Source of the DNA: Siphonodentalium dalli
Lineage: Eukaryota > Mollusca > Scaphopoda > Gadilida > Siphonodentaliidae
DNA length: 64,000 bases
Direction of reading: 5' to 3'
Assembly (NCBI GenBank): GCA_032622095.1
Contig: CP136068.1
Coordinates: forward strand, 130,333,989 to 130,397,988
The translations under genes and the position numbers were made by a program. Below the pieces are notes generated by a model that worked only from the letters and a program-made list of their open reading frames with translations, searched no databases and was not told where the DNA came from. Shown here piece after piece: positions 47,488 through 57,713 of this stretch (positions are counted from its first letter, which is position 1; every line of letters starts with the position of its first letter).

Positions 47488-47935
47488 TCTGAGAAGCATT
47501 ATGCCTATAACTACCCCCCTAAGCCCTGACCTAAGTGTCATACATACTATAACAATGATTTTGTAAGAGTACTACATCCAATAAATCTCCCCGCATATGA
47601 AATGCAGTCAATGTTACCGTATAACTCTGCAGATGCGAATAACGTTGAATGGGAAACAGACGCTCTTTATAGAGATGCGTCAAAAACAAACGCTCATTAA
47701 ATAATCACTTGATTAACCCCCGCCGTGCCTTTGCGGTGATTTGAGATTGGAGAACGGGTGCTCTGGGCTTCTCTAAACCGCGACCACGGTCGTGTCGGTG
47801 CGATTTGACACTTACATAGGAAGTTTGAGCTCAATATGTACACGCGTTTTGGATTCTATGAAGTACCCACATATATACCCACATATATACACACATATAT
47901 ATATACGAAGTCTCAAAATATATAGTATAGATAGA
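47488..47935 (-). mobile_element. HelC 5' part that received the LINE
   Basis: Minus-strand start TCTATCTATACTATATATTTTG at 47935, then ACGCGTGTACATATTGAGC, ACGACCGTGGTCGCGGTTT and AAAGAGCGT (47660). The same order occurs in 31528-32041. Confidence 0.8.
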
Positions 47936-48488
47936 CTAGCCGATGAGCTATTCAAAAACCAAATTTCAAGTCGATAGCTCTACCCAGCCCGACGTTGTCC
48001 GGGCTATTCAAAAATCAAATTTCAAGTCGATAGCTCTACCCGTTTCAGAGATCTGGTCTGCGCATGCGCGAAGCTGGCGTCGCACGGGCTCGGCGACCCG
48101 ATAAAATTCGTATCCGGGGCAAGATACATTCACGTACCAAATTTCAAGTCGATAGCTCCACCGGTTTCCGAGATCTCGTCTGCGCATGCGCGAAGCTGGC
48201 GTCGCACGGGCTCGGAGACCTGATAAAATTCGTATCCGGGGCAAGATACGTTCACATACCAAATTTCAAGTCGATAGCTCCACCCGTTTCCGAGATCTCG
48301 TCTGCGCATGCGCGAAGCGGGCGCCGCACGGGCTCGCCAATACGACAACGTCCACCGCCTGGTCAAACTACACACACGCACCAAGTTTCGTCCCGATCGG
48401 TCGAGAATCGTAGATTTGTATTAATGACAAACATACAGACAAACATACAGACAGACAACATACAGAGGTCTTCAAAATATATATGAGA
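47936..48488 (-). mobile_element. HelA Helitron, complete, minus strand
   Basis: 5' TCTCATATATATTTTGAAG at 48488 with A before it; CTAG at 47936-47939 with T after it. The terminal hairpin segment (AGCCCGACGTTGTCCGGGCT, plus strand) is at about 47985-48004. A second, rearranged copy of the final ~40 bp lies outside it. Three ~122-bp units inside. Confidence 0.8.
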
Positions 48489-49014
48489 TATATATATATA
48501 TGTATGTGTGTATATATGTGGGTACTTCATAGAATCGAAAACGCGTGTAGGAACGGGCATCCCCACGGCAATGTCGGCTTATAAGACATCTTTACTACAC
48601 ATGACAGCCGGTGGACAATTGGTCTCTATATATGTACCAAAATTACCCAGCGTTGGTGACTGGGAAATTCCAGGGAATGCCGATTGAGCTCAAACTTGCT
48701 ACCTACGGGAAGTGTCATATATATGTGTGTGTCCTATATAGACTCGAACCGATTGAGCTCAAACTTGCTAAATACGGGAAGTGTCATGGACGGGTTCATT
48801 GAAAAACCAAAAAAATCGGGTAAAATTGAAAAACTAAATTAAAAAAGCACAATTAACTCATTGAAAAACAAAAACATCGCGTAAAATTTAAACACAAAAA
48901 CAAAAAAATTATCTCATTGAAAAACAAAAAATTCAATTAATTAAAAAAATTAATTAAAACTTAAAAATTGTCATGTTTCTGACTATTGCCGCCAGTGGCG
49001 GGCTAACCTGCTAG
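48489..49014 (+). mobile_element. HelC Helitron, plus strand
   Basis: A (TA)n/(TG)n 5' tract, then ACGCGTGTAGGAACGGGC and GATTGAGCTCAAACTTGC twice. It ends with hairpin CCGCCAGTGGCGG and CTAG at 49011-49014. The next HelA starts at the following base. Confidence 0.8.
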
Positions 49015-49564
49015 TCTCCTATATTTTTTGAAGACCTCTGTCTGTCTGTATGTTTGTCATTTATACAAATCTACGATTCTCAACCGATCGGGACGAAACT
49101 TGGTACGTGAGTGTAGTTTGACCAGGCGGTCGTCGTTGTCGTATTGGCGAGCCCGTGCGACGCCCGTGCAGCGCATGCGCAGACGAGATCTCGGAAACGG
49201 GTGGAGCTATCGACTTGAAATTTGCTATGTGAATGTATCTTGCCCCGGATACGAATTTTATCGGGTCGCCGAGCCCGTGCGACGCCAGCTTCGCGCATGC
49301 GCAGACGAGATCTCGGAAATGGGTGGAGTTATCGACTTGAAATTTGCTATGTGAATGTATCTTGCCCCGGATACGAATTTTATCGGGTCGCCGAGACCGT
49401 GCGACGCCAGCTTCGCGCATGCGCAGACAAGATCTCGGAAACGGGTAGAGCTATCGACATGAAATTTGGTTTTTGAATAGCCCGTACAACGTCGGGCTGG
49501 GTAGAGCTATCGACTTGAAATTTGGTTTTTGAATAGCCCGGACAACGTCGGGCTCATCGGCTAG
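49015..49564 (+). mobile_element. HelA Helitron, right end of the block
   Basis: TCTCCTATATTTTTTGAAGACC at the start; ends with hairpin AGCCCGGACAACGTCGGGCT, CATCGG and CTAG at 49561-49564, followed by T. The last ~60 bp are present twice in tandem (about 49445-49560). Confidence 0.85.
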
Positions 49565-50163
49565 TATGAATATATAATGAAGACGATAATAACATTTTGA
49601 TGAAGTTTATTGAAATTTAATCATTGTCTGAATCTATCAATCGTCTGCAACTTTTGAGAAAGAGTTCAAAATCTGTGTCGATGCATTCTCGTTGAGCTTT
49701 TTCCTCAGCCTCTTCTTCCGGCACGCTCTCTTTCATTAGTTGATCATCTTTAGAACAACATTTTGATGAAGTTTATTGAAATTTAATCATCGTCTGAATC
49801 TTCAATCGTTAGATTTATTTTTAAGAGTTTCTTGAATTTCCTCATCGCTTCACCCGCAGCCCATTCATTATTATATCCGAGTTTGGTCAGCTTGACCATT
49901 TTCTTCATGATAGTGTTATGTATGGGGGATGTTTTCAATCGATGCTGGTATTCTATCAATCGTCTGTAACTTTTGAGAAAGAGTTCAAAATCAGTGTCGA
50001 TGCATTCTACTTGATCTTTTTCCTCAGCCTCTTCTTCCGACAAGCTCTCTTCTTTCATTAGTTGATCAACTTTATCTGACCACTCTGCCATCGCTTCCGC
50101 ACCGTCGCTGACGCGTTGCAACATACTTTTTGAATGTGTCCATCTCGTTGACACATTTCGCAG
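49565..50163 (-). repeat. Long inverted repeat, left arm, inner part
   Basis: Reverse complement of about 50757-51348. It starts TATGAATATATAATGAAGACG and contains the 3' two thirds of the zinc-finger-associated gene plus a partial second copy of its 3' end (about 49596-49756). A 593-bp single-copy spacer separates it from the right arm. Confidence 0.9.
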
Positions 50164-50416
50164 CTTTCTTACAGCCGATTACCGCGCTACTACCGGCGAC
50201 GCTATCATCCTCCGAATCTGACGAATCTGATATCATTTCCCGTTCATGTTCGTCGGAATCTATATCCGTTTCTAGATCATACGCAGTATCTTCGTATCGA
50301 CCGAATATATCGTTCTTCGACGGTGTTCCTGACAAAACTCCGTGTTTACTATTTTTATGTCTTTGTAGATTGTAGTTCGTCGATAATAGCTTTCCGCATA
50401 AATCGCACCCGTGCAT
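49783..50416 (-). pseudogene. C2H2 zinc-finger protein gene, one frameshift
   Basis: The first frame starts at 50416 and opens with a C2H2 finger, C4-x2-C7-x12-H20-x4-H25. An acidic, serine-rich stretch (DSDEHEREM, SDSSDSEDDS) follows. At a T5 run (50127-50131, plus strand) the frame shifts relative to the other copy, which has one base fewer in the matching run. The remainder (to 49783) is a helical, charged domain with DTDFELFLKSYRRLIEYQHR and an acidic end. AATAAA follows the stop within about 10 nt and a TATAAGG string precedes the ATG by about 30 nt, a very compact layout. I do not recognise the family; compact layout and inverted copies might point to a transposon or DNA-virus relative, which is inference only. 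Confidence 0.65.
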
Positions 50417-50444
50417 TATCTCAAATTACGTGATGAACTATCGT

Positions 50445-50451
50445 CCTTATA
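50445..50451 (-). promoter_or_regulatory. TATA-like box before the zinc-finger gene
   Basis: TATAAGG on the minus strand about 30 nt upstream of the ATG at 50416. A second candidate, TTTATAATACC, lies about 40 nt further upstream. Confidence 0.35.
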
Positions 50452-50614
50452 TGAGCGAAAAGATGAGAGAATATGGTGTGGTATTATAAACTCGCCGCGT
50501 TCGTACCTCTATTTTTCTTTTAGAGTTATATTTCTTAGGTAAAAAGATGGCGCGCGTGCGGCCCCCTCCCCTCCCCTTTTTTCGATGCAGTTTTTTCTTT
50601 CGTAAGGGGGGATC

Positions 50615-51127
50615 GTGCGTCGAAATTTTTTTTTTTTTAAAGACTCTTTTCTCCTTTCCCATCTTGCTCAGTTGCTCTTTTCCCTCTCCCCTCTTGCTCA
50701 GTTGCTCTTTTTCCCTCTCCCCTCTTACCCAGTTGCTCTTTCCCCTGCCCCTACTTCTGCGAAATGTGTCAACGGGATGGACACATTCAAAAGTATGTTG
50801 CAACGCGTCAGCGACGGTGCGGAAGCGATGGCAGAGTGGTCAGATAAAGTTGATCAACTAATGAAAGAAGAGAGCTTGCCGGAAGAAGAGGCTGAGGAAA
50901 AAGCTCAACGAGAATGCATCGACACAGACTTTGAACTCTTTCTCAAAAGTTACAGACGACTGATAGAATACCAGCATCGATTGAAAACATCCCCCATACA
51001 TAACACTATCATGAAGAAGCTGACCAAACTCGGATATAATAATGAATGGCCTGCGGATGAAGCGATGAGGAAATTCAAGAAACTCTTAAAAATAAATATA
51101 ACGATTGAAGATTCAGACGATGATTAA
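50615..51127 (+). CDS. Copy of the same gene lacking the zinc finger
   Basis: Residues from 50757 on match the C-terminal domain of the left-arm gene (MDTFKSMLQRVSDGAEAMAE, DTDFELFLKSYRRLIEYQ, KLTKLGYNNEW, acidic end) without the frameshift. The N-terminal part of the open frame is instead read from a pyrimidine-rich spacer with about three ~33-bp units around TTGCTCAGTTGCTCTTT-like strings (about 50658-50745), so that stretch is probably not a real protein domain. AATAAA lies within about 10 nt of the stop. It is either a truncated copy or a new chimeric frame. Confidence 0.5.
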   Translation: MRRNFFFFKDSFLLSHLAQLLFSLSPLAQLLFFPLPSYPVALSPAPTSAKCVNGMDTFKSMLQRVSDGAEAMAEWSDKVDQLMKEESLPEEEAEEKAQRECIDTDFELFLKSYRRLIEYQHRLKTSPIHNTIMKKLTKLGYNNEWPADEAMRKFKKLLKINITIEDSDDD

Positions 51128-51157
51128 ATTTCAATAAACTTCATCAAAATGTTATTC

Positions 51158-51300
51158 TAAAGATGATCAACTAATAAAAGAAGAGAGCGTGCCGGAAGAA
51201 GAGACTGAGGAAAAAGCTCAACGAGAATGCATCGACACAGATTTTGAACTCTTTCTCAAAAGTTACAGACGATTGATAGATTCAGACAATGATTAAATTT
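51158..51300 (+). repeat. Partial duplicate of the gene's 3' end
   Basis: After the first AATAAA, a shortened copy of the coding end recurs (GATGATCAACTAATAAAAGA, then GAGAATGCATCGACACAG, then a second stop and AATAAA). The mirror image is at 49596-49756, so this duplication preceded the inversion. Confidence 0.8.
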
Positions 51301-51606
51301 CAATAAACTTCATCAAAATGTTATTCTCGTCTTCGTTATATATTCATATTGGGGGCGGGAGTTAAGATGGATGAGATAAGTGCCCGAAAATTTGAAGTTT
51401 CAAAATTGGTAAATTTTATCTTAATTCATGAAAAATTTGATGATTTAAACATAATTGTTTTTATAATGCATAAATAATTTGAAGATGACATTTTTTGTTG
51501 TTTTTTTTTTTTTATTTTGGAAAAATTATGAAGTTTTTGGAAATTAAATTATTTTGTTTTAATTTTTGAAAAATTTGTTATTTTTTTGAAATTTTTGAAG
51601 TTATCA

Positions 51607-52135
51607 GGGGGGGGGGTGAAACAAAAATTTCCGGCACGTATGCCGGGGTGGGTGGGTGGTCAAAGCCACCGACAAGCAATTTTTTCCGCAACTAAAAAAA
51701 AAAATTCCTGCTTGTATTTTAGTGTTTTGGCAATGAGTTGGGCTTCAAAACCACTTTGAATGAGAGAAATAATGTAATTCTAACTGGTAAACTGACTGCA
51801 GGCAGTTATCGTGTTGTATTTTGTTGCAAATTTAGAAATCCAAGATGTCCGCTGGCAGCCATGTTTTTTGGCCGAATGACCTCAAAATGACTCATTCCTA
51901 TTTACATGTCCATGTTAACATCCATGATAAATAGTATGCACAGAAATTCATATATAGCTGTTTACAGTGAATCCCCCCCCGCAAATCGCTGTTTTAGTGT
52001 AAAAAAATGATTGGAAAAAACTGCCGAAAACGGAAAAATAATTTGGCGGTGGGGTGGATGGGTACAAAAAATGATCGAAAGGGAAAAAATGCCATACGTG
52101 CCTGAATTTTTTTTTCCACCCCCCCCCCCCCCCCC
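51607..52135. mobile_element. 529-bp element with G-run inverted ends and 11-bp target duplication
   Basis: Flanked by the exact direct repeat TGAAGTTATCA at 51596-51606 and 52136-52146. The ends are imperfect inverted repeats: a run of G, then TGAAACAAAAATTTCCGGCA at the left, and on the other strand a run of G, then TGGAAAAAAAAATTCAGGCA. The interior contains one minus-oriented GGCCGCC-type unit (about 51840-51935). It has no ORF of its own. Target duplication of 9-11 bp would suit a Mutator-like element. Confidence 0.75.
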
Positions 52136-53145
52136 TGAAGTTATCAAATTGTTTTTGTATTTTTGAAAAAAAAATTAAGTTTTCAAAGTTTGATATTTTT
52201 TTTGGAAATTTTAATTGGAATTTTTGTCTGTGTCCTTTCAACTTACAACCACTGCGAGTGCCGTGTGTCCCTTTAGCGTTCATTGTGTCCCTTTAATATT
52301 CACACACCGAGAGTGCATTACCTCCCCTTAACATGCATTGTGAGCGCATTGTCTCCCTTTAATATTCACACACCGAGATTGCCTCGTGTCACTTTAACAT
52401 GCACGTGCCGTGATTGTATCACATCACCTTAACATTCACACTGAGTACATCGAGTCCCTTTAATATTAACACACTGAGAGTGCCGTATTTAACATCGCGA
52501 GCGCATTGTCTCATTTTTAATATTCAGGGCTGAAGCTATCCCATCGTTCATCGAGGTCATCACGTGATATACATAACCTGACAGTAGATAACGTAATACA
52601 CCTATTACGAACGTACACAGATATTGCACCACCTCCCTTTAATATTCAGGCGGAAGCTACTGGGGTACTGTGGAACAATAGGTCATGTACTTCCGTGACG
52701 TCAGTATATGCGTGAGTAGCCCCCAACTGAGTGCCTCGTGTCACATACCGAGAGTGCCGTCTTTTTTAATCGCGAGAGCATTGTCTCCGTTTAATATTCA
52801 AGGCGGAATGTACCCATCGTTCATCGAGGTCATCGCGTAGTATACATAACATTACACTCTTTGACATTCACACATTGCGAACGCATTGTATCCCTTTAAT
52901 ATTCAAAGACTGACTGCATTGTGTCCCTTTAATATTGAGGGCGGAAGCTACCCATCGTTCAGCGAGGTCATCACGTGATATACATGTAGATAATACACCA
53001 TTCATAGGGAGTGACATCGTTTAGCGAGCGCATTGTGTCACTTTGATATTTAAGGCTGAAGCTACCCCTCGTTCAGCGAGGTCATCACGTGATATACATG
53101 TAGATAATCCACCATTCATGGAGAGTGACCTCAGATTATGCTAAT

Positions 53146-53456
53146 TAGCACAACAACTGGTGTACTGAGGAACAAATAGGTTATGCACGTGACCTCATAA
53201 CGTGCGTGGATGGCCCCCCAAACGGGGCACTGCAGAGAAAGTAGGTCATGTACTTCAGTGACGTCACAAAATGCGTGGGCGGCCCCTAAACGGGGTCCTT
53301 GTCATCAAGTGGCCCATGGTACATTGATCGCGTTTTGTGCGAGTTATTTGTACTAGTATCGTGTTACATCAATACTTGTCCCATTCTGGGTAATTTGACC
53401 CGGGGAGCGTTAATCTATATGTCGCGTTCACACCAGATGTCTTAAAATGGCAACAA
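53146..53456. repeat. Tandem-like continuation of the arm motif
   Basis: Two units with GTACTTCAGTGACGTCA or a close variant and CGTGGATGGCCCC/GTGGGCGGCCCC resemble a stretch inside the right arm near 52660-52730. No gene. Confidence 0.5.
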
Positions 53457-54420
53457 TAAATATTATATATATATATTGGCTAGACGCTACCAAACGGTTG
53501 GATCATCGGAGCTGGAAATGTGTACATATGAGTAATTTTCCCGGGGATTCATTTTATATAGGTCCCGTTGATATCAAATAATTAATTTAACTATTAATTA
53601 ATTACAGATGTATACTAAAAAAATGGTTGCAGTCTGGTCGTTGAAAATCGAAAGACGTATATATATAGATGTCGTTGACCTCCGACGACTTGAAGGGGGG
53701 AATGTGAGCAACAAAGAGCGTTCCTTATCATATCGTTCCTTAGAAGACATGTAGGACAATTGGTACAGATGGGTCCCATGGCCATGGGAATGTCACGGAT
53801 AGGCGAATTTGACCTAATATGATTTAAAGGGGGACTAATAAATGATATGATTAATACAGAGCGTCTATTATCATTCAGAAGATATATGGGTAAATTGGTG
53901 CACACAAGTACAATGAAGCGCTGAATGTCACGGGATAGGTTCTGCTGACCTCGATTGATTTAAAGAGGCTCTAATAATTAACATACAGAGCGTCTATAAT
54001 CAGCTTAATTACAGGTGCAACTGTATTGGGTGAGTCATACAATCGGTGCTGCTTACCCCATATATCTAATATTTTAAATGACCTAAATGACCACTAATAA
54101 TTGGCACAGATAGGTCACATGACCAGGGTAATGTCATGGGATAGGAGCTTTTGACCTCAGGTGACTAATAAATTATACAATAATTAAAGAACGTTTATTA
54201 TAAGTCCAGAAGATATATGGGGCATTGGTGCACACTATTTAAAGAGACACTAATAATTAGCAATAAGGAGCATTTATTATCAACTTAAAACATAGATGTA
54301 ACTTTATCCGGTAGCTAGGTGCTGTTTACCCCAGATGACTGATGATTATTTTAAATGACTTGAATGGTCACTAATAAATTACGCATTCTTCACCCGAGCA
54401 ACGTCGGGTACTCCCGCTAA
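53457..54420 (+). mobile_element. Helitron-like element with CTAA end
   Basis: The 3' end is hairpin ACCCGAGCAACGTCGGGT, then ACTCCCG, then CTAA at 54417-54420, followed by T. That fits the CTRR rule. The 5' end is not exact; a likely start is the TATATATATATTGGCTAGACG stretch near 53465. The interior has degenerate ~190-bp units sharing TTTAAAGGGGGACTAATAA, AGAGCGTCTATTATC, CAGAAGATATATGGG and ATGTCAYGGGATAGG. Confidence 0.6.
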
Positions 54421-54974
54421 TAACTGATATTCTAAGTAATGCGGTGCGAGCAATCCTGAAGTCAGCATACTTCTTGTACATCTAAGGACAACCAACATAA
54501 CCAAGAAAACCATCATCTGCAGGCAGAATTCAAGTAAAATTCATAGTTAACATTAACCGTATAACCTTTAAATCTACATGTTATGGTACACAGGGGCGTG
54601 TCGTTAAAACGATTAAAATATAAATTAGAAAACATATAATTTTAAGACCGAGCAAGCCACTTCAAAAACCGCTGCGCTATACATATATGCATGTTAAACT
54701 AGACTGATCAGTCTTCCTTACAATAGTGCTCACTGTTGTAAGATAGGTACTATTGAAATTCTGTTAGAAGATTTGTAAGTGTTTGTTTGAATATTCTCAG
54801 TAAATAATTATGCCGTGTCTTTAAAAAAAATCAGAATAAATTGTGTTTAAGTATTGATTGAAAAATAATTATAGATCAGTTAAGAGTGGCTCCCATTATC
54901 CCAGATGCATGTTGGCTGTGAACTATTGATCAGTCTAGTTTATCCCAATTGGGCTATTATAGATTGATAGGTGG
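54421..54974. other. No gene seen
   Basis: AT-rich, without recognisable repeat or coding sequence. Confidence 0.5.
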
Positions 54975-54991
54975 TTCACCCAAACCTGTTT

Positions 54992-56353
54992 AGGAATCAC
55001 TGAACTAAATGGTTTCCCATAGGCGACAGTGTTAACGTTTCGGCCAAATTCACTGAATTGAAGCCTGCAAGCCATACCAGTGATGTTTACCCAGCTAGAT
55101 TGACACCAATTGATCACGAAAATGCAAGAAAAATCATAGGTCATGTGTTTACTTTTAAAAATAATTCCCCAAGTCTACGACAGGGCTATCTCACAGCCAA
55201 ATTTGATCTGGAAAAACCCAGGACTACAGCAGCTAGTTAAATAAATTTCCCGCTCACAAAAATCCATTGCCCCATTCATTCACCAATTTAAATTATTTAG
55301 ATATTATGTACAAATCAAATAAACGCGATGTCATCCTTTAATAACGTGTCGCATGTATCAGGCGAAGGTCATTCTTCAGTTACCTCCACCTTTAGCATTC
55401 CACGGTGTACTCGCTCCCCGACTCTAGAACACATTTAGCTCCCTGATTCCTATATATATGTACATGTGTGAAACACGGCGTTTCTTATAGTATTTTATCA
55501 AAATATAGACCTTACTGAAATCAAAAATGGATTATATCGAGCTGTAGTGGTTTATTTTTCCAATATGAGGCATCCTGAAAATTAGTGTCAATCCTCAAAA
55601 TAAAGCCAAAAAATTAAGTTTTTTGTTTTCAATTTTACTAGCTGATGCATCTCGTATAACTGAAGTATGCCCTGATATACCATAATATTACTAAATTGGA
55701 GAGGAAATGTTAATATACACGTTGAGAGCGATATATTGTCCAATTTTAAACACTTTTCATGCAGAATTTGGCAATTTATAATAAACATTTACCAAAATTA
55801 ACAGAAGATTAAAATAAAAAATACTTTAATAGCAATATAAAGCAACCATAAGTCAATTTAAATATCTAAACATAATGATACAACATCAGACACAGCATCA
55901 GACATGAAATTTTACCAGATGGCAGGGCATACGGTCTGTTTAACAAACCTGCCATGACAATTTTGCACGACAGTAACTCTTGTGGTGATGCCATCACCCC
56001 CCCCCCCCCGACTTGGGGTGGGGCTACGGTCCCCGTTAAGACTACAGGGTACCGGGGTGCCGGAAAAGCTGAATTGGGTCAACTGTCACCTTTTCCCAAT
56101 TGGGGGGGGGGGGGGCTAACACTCCTCAAAATTGTGGGAGAGGGGCTTTAGACCCCCTGACCCCTAATGGTACCGGATGTCCATGCAAAATTCCCAGATT
56201 TATCACTTTCTTTACTATCTACAGGCGAATCCATGGGTTTCTTCTTTAAATATGTCCAAAATGTGGTCATTATCATTTGAAAATAAGAAAATATGGAATT
56301 AACAACTTATAATGGCGAGACGTGAATTTTCGTAAAATTTAAATTTTCCTTAT
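54992..56353 (+). repeat. 1.36-kb tandem unit, copy 1
   Basis: Starts AGGAATCACTGAACTAAATG. Copies 2 and 3 follow at offsets of 1362 and 1360 bp with very few substitutions, plus length changes in the C and G runs near 55998 and 56102. Each full copy has a short plus-strand ORF near its left edge. Confidence 0.95.
55004..55240 (+). CDS. Short conserved ORF in tandem unit 1, unknown
   Basis: About 78 open codons with GDSVNV, then PASHTSDVYPARLTPIDHEN and ARKIIGHVFTFKNN, ending RTTAAS and TAA, with AATAAA overlapping the stop. There is no ATG at the start. In copies 2 and 3 the unit edge just upstream (TTTTCCTTATAG) looks like a splice acceptor, but frames are closed immediately after it. Unrecognised; may be an exon or chance. 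Confidence 0.3.
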   Translation, partial: TKWFPIGDSVNVSAKFTELKPASHTSDVYPARLTPIDHENARKIIGHVFTFKNNSPSLRQGYLTAKFDLEKPRTTAAS

Positions 56354-57713
56354 AGGAATCACTGAACTAAATGGTTTCCCATAGGCGACAGTGTTAACGT
56401 TTTGACCAAATTCACTGAATTGAAGCCTGCAAGCCATACCAGTGATATTTACCCAGCTAGATTGACACCAGTTGATCACGAAAATGCAAGAAAAATCATA
56501 GGTCATGTGTTTACTTTTAAAAATAATTCCCCAAGTCTACGACAGGGCTATCTCACAGCCAAATTTGATCTGGAAAAACCCAGGACTACAGCAGCTAGTT
56601 AAATTAATTTCCCGCTCACAAAAATCCATTGCCCCATTCATTCACCAATTTAAATTATTTAGATATTATGTACAAATCAAATAAACGCGATGTCATCCTT
56701 TAATAACGTGTCGCATGTATCAGGCGAAGGTCATTCTTCAGTTACCTTCACCTTTAGCATTCCACGGTGTACTCGCTCCCCGACTCTAGAACACATTTAG
56801 CTCCCTGATTCCTATATATATGTACATGTGTGAAACACGGCGTTTCTTATAGTATTTTATCAAAATATAGACCTTACTGAAATCAAAAATGGATTATATC
56901 GAGCTGTAGTGGTTTATTTTTCCAATATGAGGCATCCTGAAAATTAGTGTCAATCCTCAAAATAAAGCCAAAAAATTAAGTTTTTTGTTTTCAATTTTAC
57001 TAGCTGATGCATCTCGTATAACTGAAGTATGCCCTGATATACCATAATATTACTAAATTGGAGAGGAAATGTTAATATACACGTTGAGAGCGATATATTG
57101 TCCAATTTTAAACACTTTTCATGCAGAATTTGGCAATTTATAATAAACATTTACCAAAATTAACAGAAGATTAAAATAAAAAATACTTTAATAGCAATAT
57201 AAAGCAACCATAAGTCAATTTAAATATCTAAACATAATGATACAACATCAGACACAGCATCAGACATGAAATTTTACCAGATGGCAGGGCATACGGTCTG
57301 TTTAACAAACCTGCCATGACAATTTTGCACGACAGTAACTCTTGTGGTGATGCCATCACCCCCCCCCCCCCCCGACTTGGGGTGGGGCTACGGTCCCCGT
57401 TAAGACTACAGGGTACCGGGGTGCCGGAAAAGCTGAATTGGGTCAACTGTCACCTTTTCCCAATTGGGGGGGGGGCTAACACTCCTCAAAATTGTGGGAG
57501 AGGGGCTTTAGACCCCCTGACCCCTAATGGTACCGGATGTCCATGCAAAATTCCCAGATTTATCACTTTCTTTACTATCTACAGGCGAATCCATGGGTTT
57601 CTTCTTTAAATATGTCCAAAATGTGGTCATTATCATTTGAAAATAAGAAAATATGGAATTAACAACTTATAATGGCGAGACGTGAATTTTCGTAAAATTT
57701 AAATTTTCCTTAT
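56354..57713 (+). repeat. 1.36-kb tandem unit, copy 2
   Basis: Second full unit, preceded by TTTTCCTTAT. Compared with copy 1 it differs at scattered single bases, including VSAKF to VLTKF in the short ORF, and in homopolymer lengths. Confidence 0.95.
56366..56602 (+). CDS. Short conserved ORF in tandem unit 2, unknown
   Basis: Same frame as in unit 1, with three or four residue changes (I for V in SDIYP, V for I in TPVDHEN). The AATAAA after the stop is changed to AATTAA. Confidence 0.3.
   Translation, partial: TKWFPIGDSVNVLTKFTELKPASHTSDIYPARLTPVDHENARKIIGHVFTFKNNSPSLRQGYLTAKFDLEKPRTTAAS

Larger units (their letters stand above)
30529..49564 (+). mobile_element. 19-kb Helitron block inserted between A and T
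   Basis: The left end is a HelA start (TCTCATATATATTTTGAAG) preceded by A. The right end is a HelA hairpin plus ATCGGCTAG followed by T at 49565. Joining the flanks gives CTCCCGCCCCAA/TATGAATATATAATG. The opposite arm of the inverted repeat (51349 and below, reverse complement) reads the same across this point without interruption. The whole 19,036 bp therefore behaves as inserted DNA with Helitron ends and Helitron target preference. Inside are further HelA and HelC elements in both directions and two nested LINEs. No Rep/helicase gene is present. Confidence 0.75.
50757..53145 (-). repeat. Long inverted repeat, right arm
   Basis: The inner part (50757-51348) matches the reverse complement of 49565-50163, and the outer part (51349-53145) that of 29453-30528. 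The arm is continuous except for a 529-bp insertion at 51607-52135. It crosses the point where the left arm is split (TATTCATA/TTGGGGGCGGGAG) without a break. Similarity ends near 53145, after CAGATTATGCTAATTA. Confidence 0.88.
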
